A stretch of 64,000 nucleotides of DNA, taken from the NCBI GenBank assembly GCA_020310875.1, contig CM035427.1, forward strand, positions 86,992,598-87,056,597, in the 5' to 3' direction. The translations under genes and the position numbers were made by a program. Below the pieces are notes generated by a model. That model saw only the letters and a list, made by a program, of their open reading frames with translations, did not search any database and was not told where the DNA came from. This document shows positions 11,640-22,496 of the stretch, in pieces. The stretch is from Ceratopteris richardii. Taxonomy: Eukaryota > Streptophyta > Polypodiopsida > Polypodiales > Pteridaceae. How positions within the stretch are numbered: the stretch's first letter is position 1; every line of letters begins with the position of its first letter.

Positions 11640-12740
11640 ATTGCCCCTTGGGAGTGATGCAGCGAACAAGGAGTTGGCACTCATGTATAAGGAAGTGCCA
11701 AGATATGTGAGATCAATCCACAAAAGGAAGTGAGCCCAAAGCTTTGGGGAAATCTTCAAACTTCTCTCGACGCAGAGCCTTTGTGAAAAGATTTGTATCG
11801 TTATCCTATGTGGGCACATTTGCCAAACTCATCTCTCTAAAAAATAACCTCTCCATGACATAATGATAATGCACTTCAAGTTTCTTTGTGTGAGCATGGA
11901 ATGTAGGGTTTCTCGCAATTTCCAATGCACTATGACTATTAGTGAAGATGGTGGTGGCAAAAGACCCCCCACCACCCAAATCAACCAAAAGGCATCTTAG
12001 TGACACACACACACACTCAATATTGTTGTTAGACCTACCCTATACTCAACCTCATAGCTAGAAGTGACCAAAGAAAGTTCCTTATTGCTCAACCATGATA
12101 TGCATGAGCCACCAATCATGAAGAAAAAACCACTAATGCACACATGAAAATCATACCAACTAGACCACTCAAAGTAAAAAAGAGCATGTAAATCTGGTAG
12201 TAGTGATCCCATTGTAGGATAAAACAATTCAAGTATTTGGGTACCAATCAAGTAGCAAAACGCTCACTTAACTGCTTGCCAATGCTTGACACCTAGGTGA
12301 TGCATAAAAATACTCATATGTGAGACAACAAATTGAATATCAGGCCAGGTTATTCGTAAGTAAATCAAGCATCCAATAGCGTGTTGATAGAGAACATCAT
12401 CAAACGCATCTCCAATATCATGAAGACTCAATTATAATCTTGTTTCCACAGGAGTGGCAATAGGTTTGCGATCTTCAAGGCTAAAATGCTGAAATAATGT
12501 GTCAATATTTTCTTTTGATACATAGCTATTCCACCATCAACTTGAGTAAACTAAATTCCCAAATAATGATGCAAATGCCCCAAATTTGGCATCTCAAGTG
12601 AGGCATGCAAATTAGGCTTCAAATTAGCAACATGCTTCTCATTAGGACCAATGAGCAGCATGTCATGAACATGGAAAATAATGACTAGAAGCACATCATG
12701 TTCATGCTTAATATTGGCATTATGAATGTCTAGAATTGGT
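11640..12740 (-). pseudogene. Copia RT/RNase H C-terminal fragment
   Basis: From right to left on the minus strand: an RT motif near 12645-12684 reading VIIFHVHDMLLIGP (the YVDD Tyr and first Asp are replaced by His residues), RNase H with SCISWLSNKELSLVTSSYEVEYR, then NSHSALEIARNPTFHAHTKKLEVHYHYV, and the C-terminal LFTKALRREKFEDF. Frames change and stops intervene. The element lacks everything upstream of RT. Confidence 0.85.
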
Positions 12741-12759
12741 GGATCAGGTCAACTATCAT

Positions 12760-13389
12760 TGCTCTAAATATCAGTGCACGAGGGGTGCTTCAAGTAGCTC
12801 AAATAATGGTTGTAGAATCAAAGCACATAAACAAAACTCAAGAGGTTTGATTAGATAAATTTCCAACGCTTTTTATACCATCAAAATCTTTCGGGGAAAC
12901 AATTTCAGGATAATCAAAGATCATTCATTGTTAGTTACTTAATCATGGGAAAATCATATGTTCATGCATCATTATCATTTATTATTTCATTCACAAGTCA
13001 TAGAAGCAACAATATCTCTTTAGAAGGTTTAGAAGTTGAAGATATTCAAAAATATAAGAGAACGAGAGTTTCTCTCATAAGCTGCACTGCACAAATCGTA
13101 TGTTTAGACCCTTGTTGGTCGAAAGGAAATGAATTGAACCATAAATATTAATGCAAATTTAGTCAGTGAAATACTTTGGAGTTGAAAGTGAGATAAAGTG
13201 AGTTGAAATACTTTTCTTTTGTTTTCAGTATAATAATTGGCTATCGATTCTCAAGACGAGACCATATTTAACTTAGCGCCATAGACTTTTATAATTGTTT
13301 ATGCCCATACTTCTAACAACAAGGAGTCATTGGCTAACACAAAGTCACACACTTGAGTATGCTAATAATATGATTGACAAGATTTGCAC
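12760..13389. other. Unassigned sequence
   Basis: AT-rich DNA between the Copia scrap and the relic gene. No coding similarity or regulatory element was recognised. Confidence 0.5.
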
Positions 13390-16300
13390 CTATTCATTGT
13401 TGATAGCATGAAGAGAGTATAATATCAAGATCATGAATCCTAGATTCTGCTCATCATTTTTGGATATTGCTGTACTTTCTTGGCGCCAAGTTGGTTGAAA
13501 GATTTCTCCGCACTGCGCTTCCGTTGGCAAGTCGTCAAGCTCAAACTGAGTTGCATGTGAGGGTTTCTTGCATGTCTCCTTTTCGATCGCCAATTGATAT
13601 TCTGCCATTAGCATGAAATACAGCTTATACTGAAGCTCATGGCCAGATATATACGTGCGAGGGGCCAAGTGAGAGAAGTAAGGGGATTGTAAAATGTGTT
13701 CCTCTATCATAGCCATGGCGTGTAATTGAGCGTCTAGCCTTGCTAAATGCATCTTTCCAAGTTCTTCAACTGACTTTATCCATGCGGGAGTAGGGATTTT
13801 GAAAGTTTCTTGGCCTTTAGCCGTAACATGTCCGCTTGGGATGGGTTGTGGTTTGTAGGCTTCTTCAAAAGTGTCCTCCATCGGGATAGTCACTGTTTCT
13901 TCATCAGCTTATAGTTGAGGTGGGGAATCTGGCCTAGCGGGTTCAGAAAAGGTAGTAATTCGCACTTGAAGGGTAAGTACCTGAGCATGTAAAGCATTTA
14001 GTTCCTCTATGATCTGTGGAGGTGTTGCCTCAAGAGCTGGTGGTGCTTGTTGTGCAGGTGCTCACAACTATAACATTTTGTGGTCTTCCTTGAGCTTCTG
14101 ATATGCCTCATTCATACTTTCATAATCTTATAGTAGTCTGACATGGTCTTCCAATACTATCTTCATAGATTTAGAGGGGATGTCTTTAAAATAACTAGGA
14201 CTCAGAGGTTCGTCTGGTTGATCTAAATCTGCTTCAAGATTCTCTCTATTCTGTTCCTGCAAGCATTGATTCTCTTCTTTGGTTGTGGCAAGGTGGCGTC
14301 TTAGTGGTCCCATGTTTCGAGTGACTGTCGTGTTTTGAATGGTTTGAGCCCTTAACAAGTTGTCGAGATCTGTAGTTGCCTCTTTCATCCTTTGCTCACT
14401 TTGTATTTCAAGGGAGTGGTAGGCTTCACAGAGCTCTTGATATCTTGCGTTAAGTGAGGCATTCTTGATGCTTAAGGAATTTAGCTACGTCTGTAAGTCA
14501 TTCTTGGTCTGTTGCAGTGTTTGGTAACTAGTCCAAAGAGATGCAAACTCATCGCGGACTTGTGTCATGCATGCGAACATTTGATGGACGGCAGTGTCGA
14601 TTGTGGGCGACAATATTAATGATGGAATGAGTGAAGATGTTGTGGTTGGGGTTGTGAATGTAGTGGTACAGGGAAATAGGGATGGGAAAGTGGATGGAGT
14701 GGTGACTCTGGAGAAGTGTAACGTGCCTAAATGGGGTGGTGAAATAGATGATGTGAGTGATGGTGTTGTTGGGGGGTGAGATGTCCATGTCACTAGACGT
14801 GGCGTTGAGTGTCGTGATAACCCGTGCATGAGTGGGCATGAATACTCGATTTACAGAAGTTGCCGAATAATTTACAGATGGTGGTTTCTTGTATTGCTTT
14901 GTGGAGAGGGGAGAGAGGAAATACAGCGGGGTAGGGACGTGAAACGGGTGAGAAGGTTTATGGAGGGGGAAATGGGAATACAGGTCTTGGAGGGGTGGGG
15001 AAGGAAGGGACAGATGGATGGAGAAATGGACTTGATGGAAGGGCGGAAGTCCTAGGAGGAAGGCTAGGTTGTGTGAGTGAAGAAAGGGTGAGAGGAATTG
15101 AGGAAACAAAGGCTTCTGTTATCGCACTATCGAAGGACGTGGATGGTTTGGGAGAGGTTGGATGTACAGGAGAGATTGGAGGGGTGGGGGGTGAAAGAGG
15201 AGCAGCCAGTGTGGTGGGTACTTCAAAGATGCTAGGGGTATTTACAGTAGAAGTGTGAGGTGGGGAGTCGATGATGATCGTTTCTTCTACAAAAGAATCT
15301 TCTGGAATGAGGCATGCTTCTCTCGCTTGTTGTGAAGATTGGGCATCCATTGGTACATGAATATATTGATCAGGCTTTGATAATAAGTGAATTTGGCGTG
15401 GGTCAAACTTCAGTAGTGGCTTTCTGTGCAGATATCATAATGCTTCATTAATGCCTACTGATTTAACCAATTCTCTAAAACCTTGAATATAAGCTTCTAA
15501 AATCGCTTGGCTTTCTTCTTCTGAGAGTTCTCTACGCACCCAAACTACTTGCATAGTACGATATAGGTTTTTGATTACCAATGTATATGCAGCTGCTTCA
15601 AATGTATCATCTTCATGCGTGCTTGTGTCACCTTGAGTAACAATGTGCTATTCTTGTTCATCAGTGTGCAGATTCTCTTGAGAATCATGCCTACCCTGAC
15701 TGGCTTCATCATCTCTGTCTTCATTGTCAATTTCTGTCCTCTCTTCCTCAAAGCTGGAGACTACTTGGTCTTGTGGTTGATCAAGGGGCGTGGTAGGGTA
15801 ATTGGCATGTTCATACTCCTATGAGAAAAATTTTCCCTCTCAAAATTAAAATTCATTCGAGAAAGCATTATGCATTTCAAAATCAAAAGTGGTATTTGTT
15901 GGTTCTGCCTCCAAGTTGGGTATAGGAAAAGTAAAAGCTTTCGCACCGATGGTAGTGGGAAGTTCTCTTGTTGTAGTGGTGGGTTCTTGGACTATGGTTG
16001 GTTGAGAGGTAACGGTACTGGTAGTACCTTCTGTGATAACTAGTTGTGACAGGCATATGCAAATGGGTTGTATAGGTGTAGGGGGTTCCTTAGGAGATTG
16101 TTGTGGTGATGGTTGAGGTGATAGGGACTCTGGAACTTGCAAACATGGAATAGATCCGTGCATGCATTTGTCTGCCCGTCCCTTGCTAGCTTTCCTAGCT
16201 TTCTTGGCAATTCCTTTGAATGCCTTCAACTCTTCACTTTTCATTGCGTGTTGTATAGGCATCATATGCCAAACACATATAAACAATTCGGGTGAGAGCG

Positions 16301-17400
16301 CAACATCCATGGATGAATTTTTTCCTTTCCCATCTTTGTTGAGCTAAATAGAATCGATCAATGATCCAACTTGCAAGATCTATGGTTTGGGGCCCAATAC
16401 ATGCTAAATATAATCCAAACCAAATATGCTTGTGAGGCATAGTGAAACAATCTTGAGCTGGGAATGCAAAATGTTTCATACATATACGTAACGGCTTAGA
16501 TAATTCAGGTGTAATGGCCGAAATGTCTTCCCATTTCACAAAATCACCACGCTTCATCAGCTCTGGAATAAGCCTTTCACGCTCTATTGGCATGTGAGTT
16601 CTGTGGATCTTAATTGCTGCTCGAATGAGGCCTTTTGAAAGATAGAACTTCTTGGAGGGGGGGTCATTTACCAAAGACGGCAGAATGAAAGTACCCAGCA
16701 AGTCCTTATTGTCGGAGGCTATAAGTGTGGTCACCAGGTAGTAGCATTGATAAAAATCCAGTTTGGGTAATGGGTCACTGAAGTATTCCATGCAACCTGC
16801 TCTAACCCAAGTGTGCTTTAACTCTTCTGTATTTTGGAGCACTTGAAATTATTTGGAAAAAAATTGATACTTGCCCCATTTAATACTGTCAAAAGCCAAC
16901 GTGGCATCAAAAATAAAATCAGCGCCTGCCAAAGGTCTTGCTAAACCTTGAAACCAATGGGCATTACAATGAACTTTTCAGTGTATCCTCTAGGAGGATC
17001 ACCAATTAGCATTGGTCCTACGAATCCTTGAAATTCAATTGGTTGTGATGTAGGATGTGGCTCTACCAATAATTCACCAAAACTGACCACAAGTACACTA
17101 GGGTCAACTTCAGACGGTCCTTCTGTCTGCATGATGATGGATGCAAATGTGGAGAAGATCTTCTACAAAAGATTAGCACATTAGTATCAAAATTAATCAT
17201 GATCCCATTAAAGTGAGACCACAATCCCTTTGCATAATAGATGTGTAACCCGTGTAGCCAAGTTTTGTGAGATGGTTTATGCAATGACTTTTGCAAAACT
17301 AATGCAGGTCTCCAGACACCTACATGCTTTTGATAATGCATACATTGCTTTATGAGATGTTATTACAAGTGATGTTGGGTTAGTGTGGATGCGTTTATAC
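13390..17400 (-). pseudogene. Relic of a long gene of unknown identity (about 1,300 codons)
   Basis: The minus strand carries one continuous coding trace broken by at least seven in-frame stops and several frameshifts. In order: a globular N-terminal part (17.4-16.2 kb, with FVGPMLIGDPPRGYTEKF and LPKLDFYQCYYLVTTLIAS); a basic stretch KGIAKKARKASKGRADK that could be a nuclear localisation signal (near 16.2 kb); Pro/Ser/Thr-rich linkers (16.1-15.85 and 15.35-14.6 kb); an acidic patch SSFEEERTEIDNEDRDDE; a short helical segment VRRELSEEESQAILEAYI; a coiled-coil-like stretch (14.55-14.2 kb); and a C-terminal globular domain (13.89-13.39 kb, WIKSVEELGKMHLARLDAQ). The last 1.4 kb stays in one frame. 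No gag, RT or integrase motif is present. It lies downstream of gypsy-1 in the same orientation, so it could be an accessory ORF of an LTR element, or a decayed host-type gene. I do not recognise the family. Confidence 0.6.
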
Positions 17401-18838
17401 AAAGTTCAATTGTGAGAGTTCGGGATGGGGTTAATGTTATACAATTGGTAATGAGAGAGCTTATGGATACATTTCGGTATCCATTTCCTAAGGGTGGTTG
17501 ATTGGGTCGTATGTTTCTGTTGAGGCACAAAATGTGATATCGGATGCTGTGGCGTTGATGCATGAGGGGAATTCTGAGGGTTATATGTTACATGGCTAGA
17601 GTGTTGAGCTATAATACATTGTTTGGGTACCCATATCTGTGTGGGTGTGGGTCGTTTCGTTAGGTACTTCTTGGCAATCCAAATCTATCGAAGCTTCATC
17701 AAAGTTGAACAAAGTAGAGGAGATGTTGAATATTGCCTCTGATTCTACTCAGACTTCATCTTGTCATTGTCTGCATTGTTGAAATCTGTCGGTGCCTTTT
17801 ATCCTTTTGGCACCCATACTTGTTTCATGCTGCTTGCTTTGTGATGCTGATACTACTGCTTTCTTTGCATTGTGGTCTGGTTCTTGCGTGTTTAGGGGTG
17901 CTCATGAACTTAAAGGTGAATAGAGAAGAGACTCAAAGGGGATATGAAATGTCAAATGTCTCACCTTATGTTATAAGAGTTATCACTTTGATTCACCCTA
18001 ATCCAATCGCAACCATTTCGGGAACAAGTAAACACTTTACGCTTCAACTCATCAACATATGCCTATGCATCTTTTAATGGATGTTTTTTGGTAAAAGTTA
18101 AGTGTAAATTTATCACTCAACTAAGGGGTAAGACATACAATCCAAACTAATGGAAGAACTACAATCAAGTTTAAAAACAACACAACAAGCGCAATGAACA
18201 GAATCAATCATTATCAACGAAATTGATCATGATCAACCTATCGTTAGACAATGCTTTTGATATTAAAAATGTATATCCTTATCTTCGTGCTATTTCTTCC
18301 AACTCTAAAGTACCTTTTTGTTGTAAAAAGCCACACCTTTTAGCTGACTTCGTAAATCTATTCCTTTCAGCTAGAAGTCATGAATTCATATGTATGATAT
18401 GAAAAGAAAACAGAGGCTTATTATATGTAACACAATGGAACACTTCTTTTGATGCGCTCATGTACGGTCCTTCGGTACTAAACTTGATTGCTTAAAAGAA
18501 AACAAAAGTTGTTCGTATGAAACGCAGATCTTAAATCAGATTCAGCTCAATGCTACAATGCATATGCTGTATTGTAACGCATATTTACACATAACAGAGG
18601 GTCAATAAAATACTCCAGATCAGATGAAAAGAGAATATGAGGCTTCACGGAATTGTGTGTTTTGAACGGCTAGACTAATTTGATGCTTATAAAAAGTTAT
18701 CTCACAGTGTAGAATAGCTTCATAAGTGCGTAATGTAGTAAACTCAGAAAAGGCAACATGATACTGAGATAAATTGACACAATACAATCAAATCTGAGTC
18801 ATTAGAAAGATCCTTTGTAATGTACTTAATTACCTAAC
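17401..18838. other. Unassigned sequence, possibly gypsy-1 3' LTR
   Basis: No gene is supported. If the purine tract at 18840-18852 is real, the 3' LTR of gypsy-1 would begin with TGTTAGG at 18839 and extend left, with a TATA-like TTTTTATAAG (minus strand) near 18690. No second copy of this LTR is present to confirm it. Confidence 0.35.
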
Positions 18839-18839
18839 A

Positions 18840-18852
18840 AGCTCCCCTTCGT
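18840..18852 (-). other. Possible polypurine tract of gypsy-1
   Basis: The minus strand reads ACGAAGGGGAGCT directly before TGTTAGG, about 200 bp after the integrase stop. This matches the layout PPT then LTR start, but it cannot be confirmed without the partner LTR. Confidence 0.35.
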
Positions 18853-19056
18853 ACGGCTTATTGAAAAAGTGAGGAAACAGTGCAACAATTATTAGAACAC
18901 AACATAATTAAGTCAAAATACAAAACATTCAGTTAGCGAAGCTAAGATGATAAGCAATGATTCGAAGAACTCATAGATACCAACATTAGTGCACATCAAT
19001 TCTTTTTCTCGAACATCATCTCATCGACTACAGTTGAGTACATTGATCCAAATTTA

Positions 19057-19429
19057 TTAAATACACTTCAACACTATATGAGCGAAGCTTCCACAGTCAT
19101 AATCATCAAAATTCATGTCCTTATGCTTCTTTGCCAACGTTAGTGGTCTAAGCATATACTTAGTGAGAGGTTCTTGATAAAGATTGACTCTACAGCCACT
19201 AATGTAATTAGGCATTATGTCTCCTTCTAGGGTGCTTATTTCTATTGCTCCACTTGTCAAGAGTTTGTTAATGATCATAGGTCCATAACCTCGCTTTTTT
19301 AATTTCTGTGCATGTTGTTTCAGTGGATATACTAGGACTAAATCTCCTTCTTTTAAGTCTTTATCTTTCACATGTGCATCGAAATAGGCTTTCTGTCACT
19401 TCTTTGCTTCATCTATACTTGGTACTGCT
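19057..19429 (-). pseudogene. Gypsy-1 integrase C-terminus
   Basis: After a stop-containing stretch PSIDEAKK-stop-QKAYFDAHV, the frame 19371-19057 reads KDKDLKEGDLVLVYPLKQH, then LKKRGYGPMIINKLLTSGA and ISTLEGDIMPNYISGCRVN. This is the typical GPY/F-like C-terminal module of gypsy integrases. It is separated from the rest of integrase by the Copia insertion at 19430-21155; the two halves adjoin once the insertion and one TSD copy are set aside. Confidence 0.85.
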
Positions 19430-20489
19430 TGTTCATGCAAATCGCAAGCCTACACATTTGGCTTGTAGGTCATACATCTATAAAGTTCCATGGAAACAAT
19501 TGCTAGTGGAAAATTACTTCTTTACCCCTTGTAAAAGTCATTTTTTGACTTGAGAATATTTGTAACTACTTATAAAAGTCATGCATTTGATTAATTGAAA
19601 AGCAACAATCCCATTGAGAGAATATCTCCTAGAATAAGGGTAAACTTTTAGAGAGAGCCAAAATTTGAATTCAAATTCAAATTTCATTGGAAGACTTATA
19701 TAAAATCCTATGAAAAAGTCACAACCAGAGTGGTCATATCACGACCTCTCCATTGTGTTTTTGTACGTGTGTAAGTCCTACACAGTAGCCTACACTGTAG
19801 CCTACACCTTTCTTCATCATAAGGCTATGATTACCAAGCCTATGACATTGTACAACATTGGTCATTAATACATTATACTTATATTGTTCATCTATGATAT
19901 CTCTGTTATAGTCATTCTCTACTGTCAACTTCTATTGCTCATATCTCACTCATTTCTCCACCAAATTCAATGCTCTATAGCTTCTTTTGAATCAGCTCCA
20001 AGTTATCTACATGCTGACAAAATTTTGAAGCAATTCTATTTAGCAAATTGAGAGAAATCTGCATCGATGCACTGGCTGCTCAATACCTGTAGAGGTCCTA
20101 AAAAATTTGGGGTAATTATTAATTTGCTAAATTGATTTCTCTGTGCATAATTGATCATTTCAAGTGATTCCACTTGGAATCAATAGCTTACTAAGATAAT
20201 TAGATACCTCTAGGAATTTTTCCAATTCCTATTGTATTGTTTGTATTGAACATTACAAGCAGCAGGTGTATGATCCAAAATAGAAAGTTTCCTTGGATTC
20301 TTCAATTGAGAAGTACTCTATTTTGATCAAATCTTTACATACATCATTCCCAAAGTACATAGGCACTTTTATGGTGTCGGAGAGCTAAGAGGGTCCACTT
20401 ATCAACTCTGAAGCTACAAAGGGCCAGTACTAAGCAAGATTTGGTAGTACCTACTCATCACTTGAAGTGCCCATCCATCTTTCCCAACA
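19430..20489 (+). repeat. 5' LTR of Copia-2
   Basis: Starts TGTTCATG and ends CCCAACA, directly before g plus the PBS. The last 320 bp match the 3' LTR remnant at 20836-21155 closely, with scattered substitutions and small indels. Confidence 0.85.
19697..19705 (+). promoter_or_regulatory. TATA-like box in Copia-2 LTR
   Basis: TATATAAAA about 270 bp into the LTR, a position comparable with the TATA boxes of the Copia-4 LTR and the solo LTR (about 280-290 bp from their LTR starts). Confidence 0.5.
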
Positions 20490-20490
20490 G

Positions 20491-20502
20491 TGGTATCAGA
20501 GC
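20491..20502 (+). other. Primer-binding site of Copia-2
   Basis: TGGTATCAGAGC one base after the LTR end; Met-tRNA type. Confidence 0.9.
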
Positions 20503-20516
20503 TTATCTAAGGTAAA

Positions 20517-20835
20517 ATGGGAGATGGTTTTCCTTCTTTCATTGATAAATTGGATAGGAACAACTATCAAGCATGGTCTCTAAGGATGAAGACATACTTA
20601 TAACGAAGGAGCCTCTATGGATACACCTCAGGAGATGAGGAGATTCCCATATTCAGAAGCAAACTACAACCTACAAGGGAAGAGCATGAAAGACTCAATA
20701 GATAGTGTGCCAAGGATGCACTGGCAAGGTCCTATTTATTCAACTCAATTTTTGATTTTATTCTTCCACATATTAGGAACTCTAAGAAATCCCAAGAGAC
20801 TTGGGAAACATTGTCTACCTATTTTTCAAATACTT
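20517..20835 (+). pseudogene. Copia-2 gag N-terminal fragment
   Basis: From ATG at 20517 the frame reads MGDGFPSFIDKLDRNNYQAW, nearly the same as the Copia-4 gag start (MADGFPSSIDKLDRGNYSAW), then an in-frame TAA after LRMKTYL, and on to CAKDALARSYLFNSIFDF and SKKSQETWETLSTYFS. It ends at the deletion junction. The similarity places Copia-2, -3 and -4 in one family group. Confidence 0.9.
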
Positions 20836-21155
20836 GGAATCAATAGCTTAGTAAGCTAATTAGATACCTCTAAAAGGAATTTTTCCAATTCCTATTGTAG
20901 TGGTTGTATTGAGCATTACAAGCAGTAGGTGTATGATCCAAAATAGAAAGTTTCCTTGGATTCTTCAATTGATAAGTAGTCTGTTTTGATCAAACCTTTT
21001 CATACATCGTTTCCAAAGTACATAGGCACTTTTATGGTGTCATTGGAAAGCTAAGAGGGTCAACTTATCAACTCTGAAGCTACAAAGGGCTGGTACTAAG
21101 TAGGATTTGGTAGTACCTACTCATCAGTTGAAGTGTCCATCCATCTTTCCCAACA
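20836..21155 (+). repeat. 3' LTR remnant of Copia-2
   Basis: Copy of the last part of the 5' LTR, ending CCCAACA immediately before the second TSD copy. Confidence 0.85.
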
Positions 21156-21160
21156 CTGCT

Positions 21161-22470
21161 TTCAGTCTGGTTTCTCCTAATTGTTCCAAGTTCAATATTC
21201 TTGATGATAATTCATGGCCGGTCCACTGATGTTCTTGTGCAACCTTAAGGGTCGGTATCAAGAAGTCCAAAGGAAGCACAAAATTCTAACCAAAAACCAT
21301 CTGAAGGGAGTTGCATTGAGTACGGTCTTGTAGGCCACTCGATATGCCCAAACAATGTGATGTAACTATTTGTTCCAATCTGAATGTTTGTTTTTCACAA
21401 GTTTCGTCAGTATGTTACAAAGGATCTTGTTAGTACTTTCGGCTTGACCATTGGCCTGAGGATGATATGGTGCGGATTTCTTGTGAATCACCATAAAATC
21501 CTGTAACAAATATTCAATGACCTGATTTAGAAAGTGATCTATCACTCACTAGCTCTATAGGCAATCCATATCTTGTAAAGACATTTTCAAATAATAATTT
21601 TGCAGTCGTGTGTGCATCATTCTTTTTTGTGGCCTTGGCATCTACCCATTTGGTAAGGCTTTATGTAGCTACAATAATATATTGAGCATGAGTACCTTTT
21701 GCAGGGGGGTTAATGGGTCCTACAAAGTCTATACCCCACTTAGAAAATGCACATCCTCCCATCATGGGTTTAAATGGCATTTCATCTCTGTGAGTAGGAA
21801 ATTGAGTTCTCTCGCATACATCCCATCTCTTAACATAGGTATGTGCATCCATGTGAAGAGTGGGCTACCATAATCCTGCAAATAGTATGGATTTGATTAT
21901 CCTGTCAAGGCCAAAATGACCTCCTACAACACCTTGGTGTGCAGTCTTTAGTATGCTCAAATAATTGCTCTCATGAACACATTGTCTTAACTATCCATCT
22001 CTTCCTCATTTATATAGGTTTTCACCAATAAGTGAATAGTGTTGAGCTTCCTGCTCTAGACTTCGTTGTCTCACTAAGGTCATTCCTTGAGGGAATGTTT
22101 TCGTCCTCAAGTATGTCACTAAAGGTTCACTCCATTCTGGTGTGAGAGACATGTGATATAATGTGGCATGTTCTACTGGTGGTCTTTCACAACAAATGGG
22201 GCATTGTCTACACAACTTGTAGACATCTGCTTCCTTAAGGCCAATATACTCCTAGTCTATGCAGAGACTGCAAGGTACAATGTCTTGAATGATGTTGCTT
22301 TAATGCACCTACATGTGCTGATTGCAACCAGTTATAGTGTTCTGATTCATCTACACAACAAGCAAGAATCTTTTGATTGTCCTGTTTATATATACTTCTT
22401 GCAATTATTTGATATCTTTGTGACTTGGTAACCTCTCCTTCTTTGATCCTTATCCTAGGGTTCTCGGGTC
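21161..22470 (-). pseudogene. Gypsy-1 integrase N-terminal zinc modules and core
   Basis: On the minus strand two zinc-binding-like modules follow each other. The first (about 22345-22180) has AHVGALKQHH, then GVYWP, then LCRQCPICCERPP after a frameshift. The second (about 21947-21790) has HQGVVGGHFG, then DAHTYVKRWDVCERT, in which one Cys is replaced by Trp. The core begins with FSKWGIDFVGPINPP (first catalytic Asp), and later blocks read LTKLVKNKHSDWNK, WAYRVAYKTVLNATPF and EQLGETRLKA up to the Copia-2 insertion. Several stops and frameshifts are present. Confidence 0.8.
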
Positions 22471-22496
22471 CATATGTGAGAATAGGGACAATAAGC

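Larger units (their letters stand above)
19425..21160 (+). mobile_element. Nested Copia-2, internally deleted, with TSD CTGCT
   Basis: A plus-strand Copia inserted in the gypsy-1 integrase. The direct repeat CTGCT flanks it at 19425-19429 and 21156-21160. The element has a full 5' LTR (19430-20489), a PBS, a gag N-terminal fragment, and only the last ~320 bp of the 3' LTR (20836-21155). The middle of the element, from gag to most of the 3' LTR, is deleted. The junction lies at acttggaatcaatagc, a stretch also present in the 5' LTR at about 20173, which suggests deletion between short matching sequences. Confidence 0.88.

Noticed and set aside
14594-15258. Plus-strand ORFs rich in Gly, Val and Glu
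   Set aside because: Antisense shadows of the Pro/Ser/Thr-rich linkers of the minus-strand relic gene.
20483-20520. Additional 5' LTR boundary implying a separate full-length Copia
   Set aside because: The PBS belongs to Copia-2. The gag is fused to LTR sequence 330 bp later, so there is only one deleted element.
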